This document shows positions 1 through 7,547 of a stretch of DNA of 10,420 nt, piece by piece. A program made the translations under genes and the position numbers. The notes beneath the pieces are model-generated. The model ran no database searches and had not been told where the DNA came from. It saw only the letters and a list, made by a program, of their open reading frames with translations. The DNA is taken from NCBI GenBank assembly GCA_013696695.1, contig JACCYD010000714.1, positions 1-10,420 on the forward strand. The letters are read 5' to 3'. Numbering within the stretch: the stretch's first letter is position 1; the number at the start of each line of letters is the position of its first letter. The stretch comes from Deltaproteobacteria bacterium (GTDB lineage Bacteria; Myxococcota_A; Polyangia; Haliangiales; Haliangiaceae).

Positions 1-237
1 CTTGTACGCCCAGGTCTTGAACGAGCTCTCGGCGCGAAACGTCCCGATGCTCTTCCACAGCTCCTCGGAGAACTGGCCGAACACGTCGTACGCCGCTTCT
101 TCATCGCGGACGTTCGCGTGGATGTAGCCGAGGATCTGCGGCCCCATGCCCTGCAGTGCCGCGGTCGCCGCCTCTTTGTGCGCTCCCGCGGCGAGGTGTT
201 TCGCGATCGTCTGCTCCAGCTCCGGATCCAGCGCCAT
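1..237 (-). CDS. ECF-type RNA polymerase sigma factor, N-terminal part (runs off left edge)
   Basis: Read on the minus strand from an ATG at 237, the 79 visible residues form the start of a sigma-70 family ECF factor, which would direct RNA polymerase to a set of stress or envelope promoters. After a helical, Ala/Glu-rich leader of about 35 residues comes sigma region 2: an ILGYIHANVRDEEAAYDVFG stretch and then EELWKSIGTFRAESSFKTW, matching the usual 'D-A-D-x-x-Q-x-x-F-x-x-x-W...F-x-x-x-x-x-F-x-x-W' pattern that binds core polymerase and the -10 element. The frame is open to position 1, so regions 2.4 and 4 lie outside the window. The start has no clear Shine-Dalgarno sequence; it was chosen because it gives a normal-length N-terminus. 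Any anti-sigma factor would lie downstream (to the left) and cannot be seen. The neighbour is a divergent aconitase-like gene. The family is clear; the regulon is unknown. Confidence 0.85.
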   Translation of the reverse strand, partial: MALDPELEQTIAKHLAAGAHKEAATAALQGMGPQILGYIHANVRDEEAAYDVFGQFSEELWKSIGTFRAESSFKTWAYK

Positions 238-321
238 CGCTTGCGAGCATATCGCACCGCGGCATCGACGATCGTCGCCAAGGCCGGCGGCCGGTCCCCT
301 CCGGTGGTAAACCTGTCGTCG
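238..321. promoter_or_regulatory. Divergent gap between sigma factor and hydratase, with a small dyad
   Basis: This 84-bp gap must hold the start signals of both divergent genes. A perfect dyad TGCGA-N5-TCGCA lies at 242-256, only 5-19 bases upstream of the sigma-factor ATG, so it could be a binding site or a short hairpin in the sigma mRNA leader. A 12-bp palindrome CGACGATCGTCG lies at 266-277, but CGATCG is common throughout this DNA and probably carries no information. No convincing -35/-10 pair is visible on either strand. Confidence 0.25.
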
Positions 322-2286
<1,965 letters not shown>

Positions 2287-3033
2287 TCACCGCAGGTGCG
2301 GACCGAGCAGCGTCTGCCACGCGCGTAGCCGATCGGGATACTCCTCGCGGCAGCGCCCGACGTACGGCGCCGGGATGTTCATGTCCTCGAACACGCCGAA
2401 GTAGCGCTCGGGATCAGAGCCGTAGAGCACGCACGCGATCGCGAAGCCGCGCTGGGCGCCGGTGCCATGCTCGTCCCACGGATCGTGTGCGTAGTGCGGC
2501 TGCTTCGCGCGCAGGTTGTGGCCGTACGCCGCATGTCGCGCCGCCTCGCCGACGCCGAGCCTGATCATCCACAGCGTCGCGATGTCGTCGACCGCGTCCT
2601 CGTGGCTGCCGAGCAGCGGGAGCTTGAGCTGGTCGTGAAGCGCGTGACCGATCTCGTGGAACATCGTGAACGTCATCGAGCTGCGCAATCGCCGATCGAC
2701 CGCCTCGCGTCCGTTGCCGGTGTGCGTGTAGAGCGCGCGCCGCTTGTCCCACAGCTCGTGGCAGACCTCGACCCGGCTTCGCGACGACCGGTAATAGGCG
2801 TTGGCGTCGCCGCACTCGACGAACGCGATCGTGAGGGGGTGGTGGAGCTGGAGCTGGCGATCCAGCATGTCGATCAGCACCCGCATGCGGGCGACGTGGT
2901 CGGCCGGCGCGCCGGAGACCCCCGGCTTGACCGGCGCGACGTACTCGATCGTGAGCTGGGGCGTGGGTGGCCTGTCGGCTTCCGCCTGAACGACCGCCCC
3001 GACCACAAACGCGAACACCAAGGCGCGGGGCAT
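2287..3033 (-). CDS. Secreted putative zinc metallopeptidase, DUF4344-like
   Basis: A 248-residue protein whose first 20 or so residues (MPRALVFAFVVGAVVQAEA) look like a Sec signal peptide, so it should act in the periplasm or outside the cell. The central motif FHEIGHALHD (HEIGH at about 126-130) is an HExxH zinc site. It is followed by a downstream HEDAVDDIATL segment (about 144-154) whose acidic residues are candidates for the third zinc ligand. Upstream, ECGDANAYYRSS...VEVCHEL (about 73-94) gives a Cys-x(4)-Tyr and Cys-x-Glu-Leu pattern. This combination is the hallmark I associate with DUF4344 metallopeptidase-like proteins. Four cysteines (about 74, 91, 201, 228) could form disulfides, consistent with export. 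The start is ATG at 3033; a GTG directly before it (3036) is equally in frame. The stop codon immediately follows that of the convergent hydratase. A caspase-like lipoprotein diverges from the same upstream gap. The substrate is unknown. Confidence 0.82.
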   Translation of the reverse strand: MPRALVFAFVVGAVVQAEADRPPTPQLTIEYVAPVKPGVSGAPADHVARMRVLIDMLDRQLQLHHPLTIAFVECGDANAYYRSSRSRVEVCHELWDKRRALYTHTGNGREAVDRRLRSSMTFTMFHEIGHALHDQLKLPLLGSHEDAVDDIATLWMIRLGVGEAARHAAYGHNLRAKQPHYAHDPWDEHGTGAQRGFAIACVLYGSDPERYFGVFEDMNIPAPYVGRCREEYPDRLRAWQTLLGPHLR

Positions 3034-3218
3034 CACTCTATAGACGATGAGGGAAACGAGGCGTTAGCGCACGTGTTCCTGATGATTCGGCCTCAAATGG
3101 CTGCTCGACCAGCCAGCGAGACTCAGACCTCGCTGTCTAGTGTCCTGCCGATCCTCACGAGTTCGCGGAGTTAGCTCACATTCGAGAGGCATCGAGTTTG
3201 CTCCCCGGCGCGTCATCC
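3034..3218. promoter_or_regulatory. Divergent promoter gap between metallopeptidase and caspase-like lipoprotein
   Basis: This is the longest gene-free stretch in the window (185 bp) and is visibly less GC-rich than the coding DNA around it. It contains a perfect dyad TGGCTG-N6-CAGCCA at 3098-3115, near the middle, a plausible operator for control in both directions. AGAGG at 3185-3189 sits 8 bases before an in-frame TTG (3198) and is the best Shine-Dalgarno candidate for the right-hand gene. TCTATAGA near 3037-3044 resembles a -10 element but is too close to the left-hand start codon to serve it. No full promoter was recognised. Confidence 0.35.
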
Positions 3219-4838
3219 ATGAAGCGCCTGTCTTCCGTTTTTTTCACTTCCCTGATTGCCATCACAGCCTGCACCGATGACGGTGCCGATCTCTACGAAG
3301 GCGAGTCGGTCAAGTCCGACGACGACAAGTCCGACTCGTCGTTCCTTGCCACCTTCCTCGATGCCGAGTGGGACGGGACCCTGGTCACCGACTTCTCGTT
3401 CAACGACAAGGCGGTCATCGAGTCCCAGCTGCTCTACACCGTGGGCCAGCTGAACGGCATGAACTCGGTCGGCCGCATCGACAAGGCGGTCGTCACCAAC
3501 ATCGTCAAGTCGACGGTCAACGGGAAGACCCAGCTCAAGTACCACGCGAAGCTGCTGGTCGCGTACGGCAGGAAGACCAACATCCCCACGTCGATCGAGC
3601 TCAAGCTGCCGCTCGACGTCTCGAGCGGCGGTCAGGTCGCGTTCGCCGAGAAGTACGGTGAGAATTGCGTCGACTTCTCCGCGCACGACGTCGACTCGGG
3701 CTCGATGTTCTACTACTTCCGTCCGAAGGCGTCGGGCTGCACGATCGCCGCCGCCGACGTCAACACGGTGACCGCGACGCTGTCGCCGAGCCCGGTGCAG
3801 ACCACCGGAATGTTCCCCGAGTACACCAAGATCTGGGAAGACAACCGGCTCGAGGTCGTCGCGATCTTTGGCAAGAACGAAGACGGCGCGACGTCGGGTG
3901 ACGTCGGCATCGACGCGTTCAACAAGTTCGTCGGCGCGATGAAGACCGAGCTCTCGGCGCGCCAGCTCACCACGATCCCGGCGACCGTGCCGACCAACCC
4001 GGGCGTCGCCGCGCCGGACATCGAGCTCAACGCGACGCTCCCCGACGGCAAGAAGATCCGCGTCGTCGCGCTGCTCACCGACAATATTCGTCTCGGCCTC
4101 CAGCAGCCGACGTTCCGCGCGCGCTACGAGAACCTGTCGACCCGCGCCGACTTCATCATCTACAACGGCCACGCTGGCCTCGGCGTCAACGTCCGCGCGC
4201 TCGCCTCGGCGGGCAAGTGGGTCGCCGGTCAGTACGTCGTCGTCCAGATGAACGGCTGCGACACGTTCGCGTACATCGACGACGCGCTGTTCCGCGCGCA
4301 CAAGAACATCAACCCCGACGACACGACGGGCTTCAAGTACATCGACATCATCAACAACGCGATGCCGGCGTTCTTCCACGACCTGTCGAACACCACGATG
4401 GCGACGTTCCGCGGCCTCCTCGATCACGCGGCGCCGAAGACCTACGAGCAGATCTTCCGCAACATCGCGAGCGCGCAGGTCGTGCTCGTCACCGGCGAGC
4501 AGGACAACGCCTTCACGCCGGGCGGCGGTGGCAACCCCACCCCGTGGGCAGGTCTCACCGACTCGGGCTCGGTCGCGAAGAGCGTCGAGAAGCGCTACGC
4601 GACCCCGGTCGTCGCGGCCGGCACCTACGAGTTCGCGCTGTCGGGCACCAACGACTCCGACCTCTACGTCCGCGTCGGCACCGCGCCGACCACCGGCACG
4701 TTCGATTGCCGCCCGTACAAGAACGGATCGAACGAAATCTGCTCCGTGACGCTCGCGCAGCCCTCGACGATCCACGTCATGGTGCGCGGCTACTCGACCG
4801 CGGCCTCGGCGTTCACGCTGACCGGCAAGAAGATCTGA
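3219..4838 (+). CDS. Lipoprotein with caspase/gingipain-like (clan CD) core and C-terminal PPC domain
   Basis: A 539-residue predicted lipoprotein. The N-terminus MKRLSSVFFTSLIAITAC carries a lipobox (ITAC, lipidated Cys18) followed by a Ser/Asp-rich linker to about residue 35, so it should be anchored on the cell envelope facing outwards. The central region has two hydrophobic strands each ending in a catalytic-looking residue: DFIIYNGHAGLG (His318) and YVVVQMNGCDTF (Cys347). Strand-His-Gly followed about 30 residues later by strand-Cys is the signature of the caspase fold in clan CD cysteine peptidases; the spacing is close to that of gingipains. A GGGGNP linker (about 435-440) leads to a C-terminal beta-sandwich (about 455-539: VEKRYATP...GTYEFALSGTNDSDLYVR...) that reads as a PPC (pre-peptidase C-terminal) domain, common on secreted proteases. 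ATG 3219 gives the classical signal; TTG 3198 has a better Shine-Dalgarno and would add seven residues. The peptidase call is inference; lipoprotein and PPC calls are firmer. An 88-bp gap precedes the next gene on the same strand. Confidence 0.8.
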   Translation: MKRLSSVFFTSLIAITACTDDGADLYEGESVKSDDDKSDSSFLATFLDAEWDGTLVTDFSFNDKAVIESQLLYTVGQLNGMNSVGRIDKAVVTNIVKSTVNGKTQLKYHAKLLVAYGRKTNIPTSIELKLPLDVSSGGQVAFAEKYGENCVDFSAHDVDSGSMFYYFRPKASGCTIAAADVNTVTATLSPSPVQTTGMFPEYTKIWEDNRLEVVAIFGKNEDGATSGDVGIDAFNKFVGAMKTELSARQLTTIPATVPTNPGVAAPDIELNATLPDGKKIRVVALLTDNIRLGLQQPTFRARYENLSTRADFIIYNGHAGLGVNVRALASAGKWVAGQYVVVQMNGCDTFAYIDDALFRAHKNINPDDTTGFKYIDIINNAMPAFFHDLSNTTMATFRGLLDHAAPKTYEQIFRNIASAQVVLVTGEQDNAFTPGGGGNPTPWAGLTDSGSVAKSVEKRYATPVVAAGTYEFALSGTNDSDLYVRVGTAPTTGTFDCRPYKNGSNEICSVTLAQPSTIHVMVRGYSTAASAFTLTGKKI

Positions 4839-4854
4839 GCCCGTCGGTCGGGCT
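4838..4854 (+). terminator. Short hairpin at the stop codon, possible weak terminator
   Basis: AGCCCG-TCGGT-CGGGCT forms a perfect 6-bp GC-rich stem with a 5-base loop, starting on the last base of the lipoprotein stop codon. There is no T-run after it, so it is not a standard intrinsic terminator; it could slow polymerase or protect the 3' end. Transcription may continue into the gene at 4927. Confidence 0.3.
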
Positions 4855-4884
4855 GGTCCTGGCCTTCGAAGTCGTAGTCCTTGC

Positions 4885-4898
4885 GCGCGAAGTCGCGC
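4885..4898. promoter_or_regulatory. Inverted repeat upstream of the SUKH fusion gene
   Basis: GCGCGA-N2-TCGCGC, a perfect 14-bp dyad, lies 28 bases before the ATG at 4927 in the 88-bp gap. It could be an operator for the downstream gene. GC-only dyads of this size occur by chance in such DNA, so support is weak. No Shine-Dalgarno sequence precedes the ATG. Confidence 0.18.
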
Positions 4899-4926
4899 CG
4901 GGCGATCGAACGTTGTAGCGTCGAGC

Positions 4927-6456
4927 ATGGCCAAGGCCCGGCGCACCTCTCGCGCGACCCCGCGCGTGCGCAAGGCTGCCCCGAAAGCGGCCAAGCCCGC
5001 GAACAAGCGGGCCGCGCCGGCAACGCAGGCCGCGCCCACAAAGCAGGCTGCGCCGAAGAACAAGCCGACCAAAGCGACCCCCAAGAAGACGGCGAAAAAC
5101 AAGCCGGTCGCCACCGCGAAGAAGGCCCCCGCGAAGAAGCCGGTCGCGACCAAGGCCACCGCGAAGAAGGCCACACCCGCGAACAAGCCGGTCGCGACCA
5201 AGGCCACCGCGAAAACAACAGCACCCGACAACAAGCCGGTCGCGACCAAGGCCACCGCAAAGAAGGCTGCATCGACGAAGGCCACCGCGAAGAAGGCCGC
5301 GAAGACGGCCGCCGCGACGCCGTCGACCCCGCCCGAGATCGTGGACCTCGAAGCCGCGGCCGTGCCCCGCGAGGTCACCGATCTGGGCTCGGGCATTCCG
5401 TTCCCGATCGGGTCCGAGTCGTCCCAGCGCTCGGCCACCGGCGCCGTCGTCCAGCTCGTCGACTCCGAGAATCCGCTCACCGCGCTTCACAGCTTTCTCG
5501 ATTCGATCGACGGCGAGCTCACGATCCAGCAGGGCCAGATCGCGCTCGGCGCCGCGCAGCTCATGCTGCTGCCGATCGCGCAGGACCATCGCGGTGGGCT
5601 CGAGGTCAAGCGGCTCCTCGATCTCGTGCTGTCACGCTGGGGCAGGTTTCCCGAGCGCACCGGCTTCCACGCGCAGGAGTTCCTCCGCAACGCGCTCGCG
5701 GCCGTCGGCGAGGATCGCGATCGCGTGATCCAGCTCGCGATGCTGGTGCCGCACGATGCCGGTCCCGAGCTGCGCTTCAACCTCGCGTGCGCGTACGCCG
5801 TCGCCGGGGAACGCACCGCGATGCTGCGTGCGGTGCGCACCGCGCTGATCGCCGGTGGCAGCCCTGCCGCGTTCACGCGCGATGCCGACTTCGATGCCTA
5901 CCGCAATGACGAGGAGCTCCGCACGCTACTCGAGCGGGCGACCCCGCCGGAGATCTCGGTCGACGTTCGCCCGCACATGATCGTCGTCCGCAACGCGATC
6001 GACACCGTGATCGACACGCTGCGCGAGTACGGCGAGGTCGTGAAGCTCGAGCCGCCCGCGACGCTCGACAACATCCTCGCCGCCGAGCGATCACGCCGCA
6101 TCCAGCTGCCGAACGACTACCGCGCCCTGCTGACGATCAGCGACGGCATGACGCTGTGGGACCACCAGTTCTTCGGCACGCTCGACTACCGCACCGACAC
6201 CCTGCTCGCGAAGCGCGCACGGGAATATCTCGAATCCTCCGCGCGCTACGGTGCACATGGCATCGAGGACTGCGTGCCGCTCGCGAACTGGGGCCAGCCG
6301 AACGACTGGCTGCTCTATGATCCGTTCGGCCGCTATCGCGGCGGTGAGCCCGGGGTCGTGCTGATGCTCAACGCCGACGAGGTGCACCTCGATGGCGTCG
6401 CGCAGGCGCTCGAGCGGTTCGACGAGATCGCGCGCGACGTGCTCGGCACGAACTAA
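4927..6456 (+). CDS. Histone H1-like basic tail fused to TPR-like segment and SUKH (SMI1/KNR4) domain
   Basis: A 509-residue protein with three parts. Residues 1-135 are almost only Lys, Ala, Pro and Thr, with Arg at the very start and a single acidic residue (Asp101). They include TPKK at 51-54 and three copies of PVATKATAK (72-80, 88-96, 104-112); this resembles histone H1 C-terminal tails and bacterial H1-like proteins and should bind DNA or RNA non-specifically. Residues about 170-340 are helical; 279-338 (PELRFNLACAYAVAGE...DADFDAYRNDEELRTLLE) look like the last TPR-type repeat of an arm, including the usual closing 'DxDFxxxRxxxEF' pattern. Residues about 372-505 (IQLPNDYRALLTISDG at 392-407, then HQFFGTLDY) match SUKH/SMI1-KNR4 domains, known as immunity or protein-interaction modules. 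No signal peptide or membrane segment is seen, so it should be cytoplasmic and perhaps nucleoid-bound. The stop overlaps that of the convergent corA by 4 bp. The function of the combination is unknown; the domain calls come from pattern reading. Confidence 0.85.
   Translation: MAKARRTSRATPRVRKAAPKAAKPANKRAAPATQAAPTKQAAPKNKPTKATPKKTAKNKPVATAKKAPAKKPVATKATAKKATPANKPVATKATAKTTAPDNKPVATKATAKKAASTKATAKKAAKTAAATPSTPPEIVDLEAAAVPREVTDLGSGIPFPIGSESSQRSATGAVVQLVDSENPLTALHSFLDSIDGELTIQQGQIALGAAQLMLLPIAQDHRGGLEVKRLLDLVLSRWGRFPERTGFHAQEFLRNALAAVGEDRDRVIQLAMLVPHDAGPELRFNLACAYAVAGERTAMLRAVRTALIAGGSPAAFTRDADFDAYRNDEELRTLLERATPPEISVDVRPHMIVVRNAIDTVIDTLREYGEVVKLEPPATLDNILAAERSRRIQLPNDYRALLTISDGMTLWDHQFFGTLDYRTDTLLAKRAREYLESSARYGAHGIEDCVPLANWGQPNDWLLYDPFGRYRGGEPGVVLMLNADEVHLDGVAQALERFDEIARDVLGTN
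5137..5280 (+). repeat. In-frame 48-bp tandem repeat (16 residues), three copies
   Basis: A unit beginning AAGCCGGTCGCGACCAAGG starts at 5137, 5185 and 5233, an exact 48-bp period; the first 29 bases are almost identical between copies while the rest of each unit has diverged. A shortened copy at 5101 lacks 12 bases (four codons). Each unit encodes a 16-residue PVATKATAK-containing block of the basic tail. The reading frame is kept, which points to growth and shrinkage by slippage or unequal recombination. Confidence 0.85.
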
Positions 6457-7538
6457 TCGAGCGCGCGCTTCTTCTTCTTGCGCGGCGGCTGAATCCCCGG
6501 TTCTTCCGTGGGCGGGCGGCCGCGCGAGGGCACATCGCTGCCGTGCAGGATCCAGCCCTTGCTCCTGAAGAACCACATGATCCCGATCGCGACAGCCAGC
6601 ATCAGACCGATCGCGAACGGATACCCGAAGAACCACTTGAGCTCGGGCATGTTGAGCGGGCTGACTTCGGGATCGAAGTTCATACCGTAGATGCCGGCGA
6701 TGAAGGTCAGTGGCAGCATCACCGTCGACATCAGCGTCAGCGTCTTCATCACCTCGTTCATCCGGTTCGACTGCACCGAGAGATAAGCGTCGAGGCATGA
6801 AGTGACCAGATCGCGGTAGCTCTCGGAGATGTCCTGGATGCGGAGGAAGTGATCGTAGACGTCGCGATAGAACGGCAGCGCCTCCGGAGGGATCTCCTCG
6901 TACTCGCCACGCGATAGCTTGAGCAGCATCTCTCGCTGGTGGATCGAGGTGCGGCGGAGCTTCTGGAGCACGCGCTTGAACTCGAGGATCGTGGTCAGCA
7001 CGCCCTTGCCGCGCGACGTGCCGGCCTTCTCGATGACATCGTTCTCGAGCTTGTCGATCTCGCTGTCGAGCTGATCGATGATCGGCAGATAGCGATCGAC
7101 GGCGCGATCGAGCACGGCGTGCGCGAGCCACGGTGCACCCTTCTGCAACAGGCGCGGCGAGTGATCGAGCTCGGTGCCGATGTCGTCGGCGACCAGGCCA
7201 TCGCGATCGTGCGTGATCAGCCAGTTCGGGCCGATCAGGATGTCGACCTCGACGAGATCGAGCCGGCTCTTCTGCGCCGAGCCGACGCCGTGGATGATGA
7301 CGTAGAGGTAATTCGGGAAGTCGTCGATCTTCGGCGCGCTGCTCGGGCCCCAGATGTCCTCGATGGTCAGCGGGTGGATCTCGAGCTTGGTCAGCAGCTC
7401 GTCGGCTTCGGTGGTCTTGCGCTCGAGCTCGACCCACACATTCTTGCCGGCTTTGATCGCGGCGAGGATGTCGGCGCCCTCCGTGGAGACCACGATCGAT
7501 TTGCCTTCCAGGATCCGCGCGAGCACGAGCGCATCCAT
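6453..7538 (-). CDS. corA: CorA-type magnesium/cobalt transport protein
   Basis: A 361-residue CorA-family channel that lets Mg2+ (and Co2+ or Ni2+) into the cytoplasm as a pentamer in the inner membrane. A cytoplasmic alpha/beta domain comes first (VWVELERKTTEADELLTKLE; HPLTIEDI at 55-62), then the long stalk helix (about 150-265). The first membrane helix (about 266-284) ends in the selectivity motif YGMNF (GMN at 285-287). A periplasmic loop containing MPELKW follows, then a second membrane helix (about 303-324). The tail after the last helix is unusually long for CorA, about 37 residues, Pro/Arg-rich and ending PRKKKKRALD. The start ATG is preceded by GAGGTGGT, which overlaps the stop of the upstream lipoprotein gene, so the two are probably co-transcribed and translationally coupled. 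Its stop overlaps the convergent SUKH gene by 4 bp. A Zn-efflux role (ZntB-like) is possible, but GMN and the overall pattern favour CorA. Confidence 0.95.
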   Translation of the reverse strand: MDALVLARILEGKSIVVSTEGADILAAIKAGKNVWVELERKTTEADELLTKLEIHPLTIEDIWGPSSAPKIDDFPNYLYVIIHGVGSAQKSRLDLVEVDILIGPNWLITHDRDGLVADDIGTELDHSPRLLQKGAPWLAHAVLDRAVDRYLPIIDQLDSEIDKLENDVIEKAGTSRGKGVLTTILEFKRVLQKLRRTSIHQREMLLKLSRGEYEEIPPEALPFYRDVYDHFLRIQDISESYRDLVTSCLDAYLSVQSNRMNEVMKTLTLMSTVMLPLTFIAGIYGMNFDPEVSPLNMPELKWFFGYPFAIGLMLAVAIGIMWFFRSKGWILHGSDVPSRGRPPTEEPGIQPPRKKKKRALD

Positions 7539-7547
7539 ACCACCTCA
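7539..7547 (-). promoter_or_regulatory. corA ribosome binding site overlapping the upstream stop codon
   Basis: On the minus strand the sequence reads GGTGAGGTGGTATG: the TGA stop of the upstream gene (7547-7545) is part of the GAGGTG Shine-Dalgarno sequence, and the corA ATG follows at 7538. Only six bases separate the two genes. This is the clearest ribosome binding site in the window and suggests coupling by terminating ribosomes. Confidence 0.7.

Noticed and set aside
266..277. Palindrome CGACGATCGTCG as an operator
   Set aside because: CGATCG and GATCGCG words occur throughout the coding DNA here (frequent Asp-Arg and Ile-Ala codon pairs), so a 12-bp match carries little weight.
118..321. 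N-terminal extension of the hydratase frame back to 118
   Set aside because: It overlaps the divergent sigma-factor coding sequence, is Arg-rich and unrelated to the aconitase fold; the family pattern begins after ATG 322.
2467..3174. A 235-residue plus-strand frame opposite the metallopeptidase
   Set aside because: The minus-strand frame has a signal peptide, HEIGH and conserved cysteines; the plus frame has no recognisable feature.
3213..5480. A 755-residue open frame on the minus strand, with a hydrophobic, membrane-like stretch near 4950-5330
   Set aside because: It is antisense to two well-supported genes. The hydrophobic part is the complement of the Lys/Ala-rich repeat tail, and the rest is Arg/Asp/Val-rich as expected of an antisense frame in high-GC DNA.
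3219..6456. Caspase-like protein plus SUKH protein as a toxin/immunity or anti-phage pair
   Set aside because: The two genes are tandem, but the caspase-like protein carries a lipoprotein signal and should be outside the cytoplasm while the SUKH fusion lacks an export signal. There is no overlap or coupling, and a hairpin lies between them.
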